Source: MAG-120531 sp963934855 (GTDB lineage Bacteria > Bacteroidota > Bacteroidia > Flavobacteriales > Flavobacteriaceae). Taken from it: a stretch of 26,920 nt of DNA. The position numbers and the translations under genes are program-made. The stretch spans positions 1-26,920 of the forward strand of contig CAWWAC010000024.1 of assembly GCA_963934855.1 (NCBI GenBank), written 5' to 3'. Below are positions 23,330 to 26,920 of the stretch, piece by piece (position 1 is the first letter of the stretch; each line of letters starts with the position of its first letter). Under the pieces are notes generated by a model. It was not told the DNA's origin. It did no database searches and was given only the letters and a program-made list of their open reading frames with translations.

Positions 23330-23839
23330 ATGAAAAAAATACTCTTACTCTCGGACACACATTCTCACATAGATGAAAGAATACTGCATTTTGTTAAGCA
23401 AGCAGACGAGGTATGGCATGCAGGAGATATAGGTGACTTAAAAGTAACTCAGGCACTTGCTCTTCTAAAACCTCTTAAGGCTGTCTATGGAAACATAGAC
23501 GATGCTAACGCTAGGCTCACATATCCACTAGATCTTAAGTTTGAATGTGAGGGAATGTCCGTATGGATGACTCATATTGGTGGATATCCTGGAAAATACA
23601 ATCAGAGAATTAGAGAAGATATAAAGCAAGCCCCGCCTGACATTTTTATTGCCGGACACTCTCACATATTAAAAGTACAGTGGGATAAAAACCTACAACT
23701 CATGCATATGAACCCTGGAGCCTGTGGTTTGATTGGCTTTCACCAAATAAGAACCATGCTCAGTTTTAAAATTGATGGAGCAGAAATTAAAGATCTTGTA
23801 GTCATTGAGCTTGGAAAAAGAGGCGAAATAATTAAATGA
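23330..23839 (+). CDS. YfcE/MJ0936-family metallophosphoesterase
   Basis: A 169-residue cytoplasmic phosphodiesterase with the complete two-metal site: LLSDTHSHID (Asp9, His11), WHAGDIGD (Asp33), VYGNIDD (Asn55), MTHIGG (His82) and IAGHSHI (His110, His112), then MNPGACG. Small members hydrolyse bis-p-nitrophenyl phosphate in vitro; the natural substrate is usually unknown. It is divergent from truA across 93-102 bases and alone in its transcript, ending before the bidirectional hairpin at 23929. Length is normal. Confidence 0.92.
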   Translation: MKKILLLSDTHSHIDERILHFVKQADEVWHAGDIGDLKVTQALALLKPLKAVYGNIDDANARLTYPLDLKFECEGMSVWMTHIGGYPGKYNQRIREDIKQAPPDIFIAGHSHILKVQWDKNLQLMHMNPGACGLIGFHQIRTMLSFKIDGAEIKDLVVIELGKRGEIIK

Positions 23840-23928
23840 AAAAATATAGACAGTGCAGTAATCTAACCTAAAAAATCTTATTTTAAAATTTATACAATAC
23901 GGTCTAAAACTTTAAAATTAAGCATAAA

Positions 23929-23955
23929 AAAACCCGGGTAACAAGCCCGGGTTTT
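23929..23955 (-). terminator. Strong GC stem terminator between the convergent phosphodiesterase and DUF4293 genes
   Basis: Perfect 10-bp arms (AAAACCCGGG 23929-23938 and CCCGGGTTTT 23946-23955) with a 7-base loop. On the minus strand it is followed by a run of T (complement of the A run 23925-23930), so it ends the DUF4293 transcript. With TTTT on the plus strand it may also stop the phosphodiesterase transcript. Confidence 0.85.
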
Positions 23956-23983
23956 ACGCACTAATACTACTAAGATGTTAGGT

Positions 23984-24394
23984 TTAACGTAAACGATCCA
24001 CTGATTTTACGAGATCCTCGTCCTTTTTAGTGGCTTTATTAGCCACAGATAAAAAAACGATAGAAATAATAGGAACTAGCATCCCAATACCCTTCTCAGA
24101 AAGCAAGCCCTCTCCAGGTAAACTTAGTGTTCGATAAACGAAAAATCCTAGTAAAAAAAAATTTAATATGATATTTAACCGGTTCAGTACAAACTGGTTA
24201 ATTCTTTTTTTATAAGAAAATAAACTAATTATTGCTAGTAATGCAAAAATGATGAACGTACCTTTGTTCAAGGCCTTAACCAAAGTAAAGATAGTGTTTT
24301 CTGGGCCTTCTACAATGATATTGACAAAAAAAATAGCCAGAATATTTGCTATAGCAACAAAAAATAAATAAAGCGATTGTATTCTCTGAATCAT
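23984..24394 (-). CDS. DUF4293 four-helix membrane protein
   Basis: A 136-residue protein with four hydrophobic segments (about 8-26, 46-64, 74-92, 101-120) and a charged C-terminus (KKDEDLVKSVDRLR). It matches the DUF4293 family, found in Bacteroidota, usually divergent from rho as here. MIQRIQSLYLFFVAIAN is the typical start. No enzymatic motif is seen and the function is unknown. It is convergent with the phosphodiesterase and followed by a strong terminator. Confidence 0.85.
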   Translation of the reverse strand: MIQRIQSLYLFFVAIANILAIFFVNIIVEGPENTIFTLVKALNKGTFIIFALLAIISLFSYKKRINQFVLNRLNIILNFFLLGFFVYRTLSLPGEGLLSEKGIGMLVPIISIVFLSVANKATKKDEDLVKSVDRLR

Positions 24395-24465
24395 GTGATT
24401 ATGATAAATTCTAAAATCAAAAATAAGCGTCTTTTTTTAGAATGTAAGCAGATATTAATTTTTAT

Positions 24466-24495
24466 TTGTATTATTGTACTGTTGTTTTACATTTA
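24466..24495 (+). promoter_or_regulatory. Promoter of rho
   Basis: TTG (24466-24468), a 19-base spacer and TACATTTA (24488-24495, one mismatch to TAnnTTTG). The predicted RNA start near 24501 gives a leader of about 90 bases, which contains a weak GGGAA/TTCCC stem. Rho often controls its own leader, but nothing specific can be shown here. Confidence 0.5.
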
Positions 24496-24590
24496 GACTA
24501 CAACACTCACCTCAGGGAAATCCATTCCCCTTATCCAAGTAATAATTTTAATCACATTACTTTCTAAAGATCCACTTATTATATCATTGA

Positions 24591-26435
24591 ATGTTTGAAA
24601 TTTCGAAACTAAAAACCATGAAGCTTCCTGAGCTTCAGGAAATTGCACAAGGCCTTAAGGTGCCTAAATTCAAAACTTTAAAAAAAATAGACTTAGTATA
24701 TCAGATTCTTGACCTACAAGCCGCAAATCCAAAAGCAGTTTCTGCTGTGGCGCCTGTATTACGAGAGGCAACTGTACAAACTGAAAACAGCTCAGAAGCG
24801 CCAAGAAAGAAACTACTACCAAGAGAAAGAAATGCTAAAGTAGTTGCTCAAGACAAAAACGCAGACAAAGAAGTCCAGAAACCACAAGAAACTAGAGCAG
24901 ATAAAAAAGTTCTTACTCCTAGAGGTGAAAAGAATTCTGAGCCAGCCGGTTCTAGAATAGCTTATAATGAAGCTAAGGTTTTAGCCACTGAGACTTCTGG
25001 GGAAAGCACTACAGAAACTTCTCAACTAGAATCAACAACTATAAACCACAAAGATGCTCTTGTTAGAAGACTTCCAATTGCACGTCCTAACAAAAGACCA
25101 GAACGCGCAGACCGTTCAGAGATAAAACCCAACATAAATGCAAGAAATACTGAAGGGAGAACAGTTGACAATAAGTCTAATGAGGTAAGAAACCACCCAC
25201 AACACGCCCCCAACCAAAACAATAAAAACAATAAAAAGAACCCCAACCAAACCCGTCCAGAAAAAAACTTTAACTATGACAAAGAGTTAAAGAATAGATA
25301 CAAGGATCCAGAATACGAATTTGACAGTATTATTGCTTCTGAAGGCGTATTAGATATTATGCAAGATGGGTACGGATTCCTAAGATCTTCTGACTACAAT
25401 TATCTTTCATCTCCTGATGATATTTACGTATCACAATCACAGATAAGGCTTTTTGGGTTAAAACCAGGAGATACAGTTCTTGGAGAGGTAAGACCTCCAA
25501 AAGAAGGAGAAAAGTATTTCCCTTTAATTAAGGTAAATAAAATAAACGGCCAAGACCCTCAGGTGGTGAGAGATCGTGTTGCTTTTGAGCATTTAACACC
25601 TTTGTTCCCTGAAGAGAAATTTAAACTTTCTGAACGTCAAAGCAATATTTCAAATAGAATTATTGACCTCTTTTGTCCTATTGGAAAAGGACAACGCGGT
25701 ATGATTGTAGCCCAACCTAAAACGGGTAAGACCATGCTGTTAAAGGATATTGCTAACGGAATTGCAGCCAACCACCCAGAAGTGTACCAATTAATACTCC
25801 TCATTGATGAAAGACCTGAAGAGGTGACAGACATGCAGAGAAATGTGAAGGGGGAAGTGATTGCTTCTACCTTTGACAAGGAAGCATCCGAGCATGTTAG
25901 AGTAGCAAACATTGTGCTTGAAAAAGCCAAAAGGTTAGTAGAATGTGGTCATGATGTGGTCATTCTTTTAGATTCCATAACCCGTTTGGCAAGAGCTTAT
26001 AATACAGTTCAACCAGCCTCTGGTAAGGTATTGAGTGGTGGTGTAGACGCAAATGCCCTTCACAAACCAAAACGCTTCTTTGGAGCAGCCAGGAATATTG
26101 AAAATGGAGGTTCTTTAACTATAATAGCTACTGCTTTAACAGAGACTGGTTCTAAAATGGACGAGGTGATTTTTGAAGAATTCAAAGGAACTGGAAATAT
26201 GGAGCTACAGTTAGATAGGAAAATATCTAACAGAAGAATTTTCCCTGCCATTGACCTCACCTCCTCTAGTACTAGACGTGATGATCTCTTGTTAGATGAA
26301 CAAACTTTACAACGCATGTGGATTATGCGAAAATATTTGGCAGATATGAACCCAGTAGAAGCTATGGAGTTCATTGAACAGCGTTTTAAACAGACTAGAA
26401 CTAATGAAGAGTTCCTGCTTACTATGAATAAATAA
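24591..26435 (+). CDS. rho: Transcription termination factor Rho with long disordered insert
   Basis: A 614-residue hexameric RNA helicase that ends transcription; the common form is about 420 residues. Residues 1-45 are the SAP-like Rho N domain (LKTMKLPELQEIAQGLKV in outline). Residues about 55-235 form a low-complexity segment rich in Lys, Arg, Asn, Gln, Glu and Thr (for example NQNNKNNKKNPNQ). Residues 245-320 are the RNA-binding OB fold with DGYGFLRSSDYNY. The ATPase core follows: Walker A QPKTGKT (375-381), LLIDERPEEVTDM, Walker B VVILLDSITRLARAYN and the Q-loop SGKVLSGGVDANAL. A long insert is typical of Bacteroidota Rho; in Bacteroides it has been linked to condensate formation. The gene is full length and monocistronic. 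Confidence 0.97.
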   Translation: MFEISKLKTMKLPELQEIAQGLKVPKFKTLKKIDLVYQILDLQAANPKAVSAVAPVLREATVQTENSSEAPRKKLLPRERNAKVVAQDKNADKEVQKPQETRADKKVLTPRGEKNSEPAGSRIAYNEAKVLATETSGESTTETSQLESTTINHKDALVRRLPIARPNKRPERADRSEIKPNINARNTEGRTVDNKSNEVRNHPQHAPNQNNKNNKKNPNQTRPEKNFNYDKELKNRYKDPEYEFDSIIASEGVLDIMQDGYGFLRSSDYNYLSSPDDIYVSQSQIRLFGLKPGDTVLGEVRPPKEGEKYFPLIKVNKINGQDPQVVRDRVAFEHLTPLFPEEKFKLSERQSNISNRIIDLFCPIGKGQRGMIVAQPKTGKTMLLKDIANGIAANHPEVYQLILLIDERPEEVTDMQRNVKGEVIASTFDKEASEHVRVANIVLEKAKRLVECGHDVVILLDSITRLARAYNTVQPASGKVLSGGVDANALHKPKRFFGAARNIENGGSLTIIATALTETGSKMDEVIFEEFKGTGNMELQLDRKISNRRIFPAIDLTSSSTRRDDLLLDEQTLQRMWIMRKYLADMNPVEAMEFIEQRFKQTRTNEEFLLTMNK

Positions 26436-26451
26436 AAGTTACAAAAATTAT

Positions 26452-26491
26452 AAAAAACCCCCTTCGCATAAATAGTGAAGGGGGTTTTTTT
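26452..26491 (+). terminator. Rho-independent terminator of rho
   Basis: Perfect 14-bp arms (26452-26465 AAAAAACCCCCTTC and 26477-26490) with an 11-base loop, ending in T7. It lies 16 bases after the rho stop. The A run on the other side could let it act in both directions. Confidence 0.88.
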
Positions 26492-26512
26492 AGCCCTGAG
26501 GGTATAGGGCAC

Positions 26513-26547
26513 AAAAAAAGCCTATGGTATTTAAAAATACCATAGGC
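26513..26547 (-). terminator. Rho-independent terminator of rpsT
   Basis: A near-continuous palindrome with 13-bp arms (GCCTATGGTATTT 26520-26532 and 26535-26547). On the minus strand it is followed by seven T residues (26513-26519). It lies 28 bases after the rpsT stop. Confidence 0.85.
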
Positions 26548-26575
26548 AATATAAGTGATATAGCTTAAATCCTTG

Positions 26576-26827
26576 TTAAAGGGATGCTACTTGCTTGGCT
26601 AATTTACTCTTTAAATTAGAAGCTTTGTTGCTGTGAATGATGTTGCGTTTTGCCAACTTATCTATCATAGAAACTAAAGATGGAAGCTGAGCTAAAGCAG
26701 CAGTCTTATCTTCTTCTAAACGTAATTTTTTAAGAGCGTTACGCATAGTCTTGTGCTGATACTTGTTACGCACGCGCACTTCCTCGTTTCTTCTAATTCT
26801 CTTTAATGCAGACTTGTGATTAGCCAT
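26576..26827 (-). CDS. rpsT: 30S ribosomal protein S20
   Basis: An 83-residue, strongly basic helical protein that binds 16S rRNA. MANHKSALKRIRRNEEVRVRN is the classic S20 start, followed by KTMRNALKKLR, then IDKLAKRNIIHSNKASNLKSKLAK in outline. Complete, with an ATG start and its own terminator. It lies 43 bases downstream of a tRNA-Glu gene on the same strand, and I see no clear promoter between them, so the two may be cotranscribed. Confidence 0.96.
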   Translation of the reverse strand: MANHKSALKRIRRNEEVRVRNKYQHKTMRNALKKLRLEEDKTAALAQLPSLVSMIDKLAKRNIIHSNKASNLKSKLAKQVASL

Positions 26828-26870
26828 AGTTTTAATTTGTAATTGTTATGAATGTTTCCATTCTCTTTAG

Positions 26871-26920
26871 TAGTCCGTAGGGGAATCGAACCCCTGTTAC
26901 CAGGATGAAAACCTGGCGTC
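26871..26920 (-). tRNA. tRNA-Glu (anticodon TTC), 5' part outside the window
   Basis: On the minus strand the anticodon arm CCAGG-TTTTCAT-CCTGG gives anticodon TTC (Glu). It is followed by a short variable loop, the T arm AGGGG-TTCGATT-CCCCT, the 3' acceptor strand ACGGACT and discriminator A at 26871. CCA is not encoded. The D arm and 5' acceptor strand lie beyond the right edge. Confidence 0.92.

Noticed and set aside
26060..26512. Minus-strand open frame of 150 codons opposite the end of rho
   Set aside because: It is antisense to conserved Rho ATPase sequence and runs through the rho terminator.
1..26920. CRISPR arrays, insertion sequences, attachment sites
   Set aside because: No regularly spaced repeats, transposase-like frames, or duplicated tRNA ends were seen.

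Overview
The window reads as a chromosomal segment of a marine, AT-rich Bacteroidota of the Flavobacteriaceae type. This rests on a SusC/RagA start, -7 promoter elements of the TAnnTTTG type, Bacteroidota families (DUF4293, a BT_3928-like DoxX protein, a CdaA with the flavobacterial N-terminus), a Rho with a long disordered insert, and TTG as a recurrent start codon. No CRISPR array, insertion sequence or prophage gene was seen.

Left region (1-4000, minus strand): part of a polysaccharide utilization locus. It holds a CBM9-like secreted protein, a family-10-like glycosidase lipoprotein, two broken GH92 alpha-mannosidase genes, a strong terminator, and the start of a SusC/RagA receptor that runs off the left edge. 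Both GH92 genes are wrecked by large deletions, nonsense codons and frameshifts, while the two upstream genes are open. A mannan or N-glycan locus appears to be decaying from one side.

Middle region (4279-14062, plus strand): a LytS/LytTR two-component pair, followed by a five-gene block whose products are all exported or membrane-bound. They are a PSCyt1-PSCyt2-PSD1 lipoprotein with a CxxCH motif, a Tat-exported DUF1501 protein, a beta-propeller protein, a lipoprotein with an Fn3-associated and discoidin-like module, and a DUF2231 membrane protein fused to a second CxxCH domain, leucine-rich repeats and a second copy of that sugar-binding-like module. The genes are tightly spaced (-4 to 8 bases). 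The block opens with a perfect 19-bp hairpin that ends one base before the first start codon and probably makes up nearly the whole 5' leader. I consider this block the best candidate here for an undescribed system: an envelope redox/hydrolase assembly acting on a polymer. Its function is inferred, not shown.

A YeeE/YedE sulfur-transport pair follows (14129-15111). It is preceded by a perfect 14-bp palindrome placed about where a class II Crp/Fnr activator site would sit relative to a -7 element that lacks a -33 partner.

Right region (15183-26920): housekeeping genes in an arrangement I recall as common in Flavobacteriia. A minus-strand run encodes an Nmad1/DUF1599 protein, a DoxX/thioredoxin-like protein, TpiA, PrmA and ClpS. 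Divergent from it are folP and cdaA (c-di-AMP synthase). Then come an MsbA-like ABC exporter overlapping truA, a divergent phosphodiesterase, DUF4293, rho, rpsT and a tRNA-Glu cut by the right edge.
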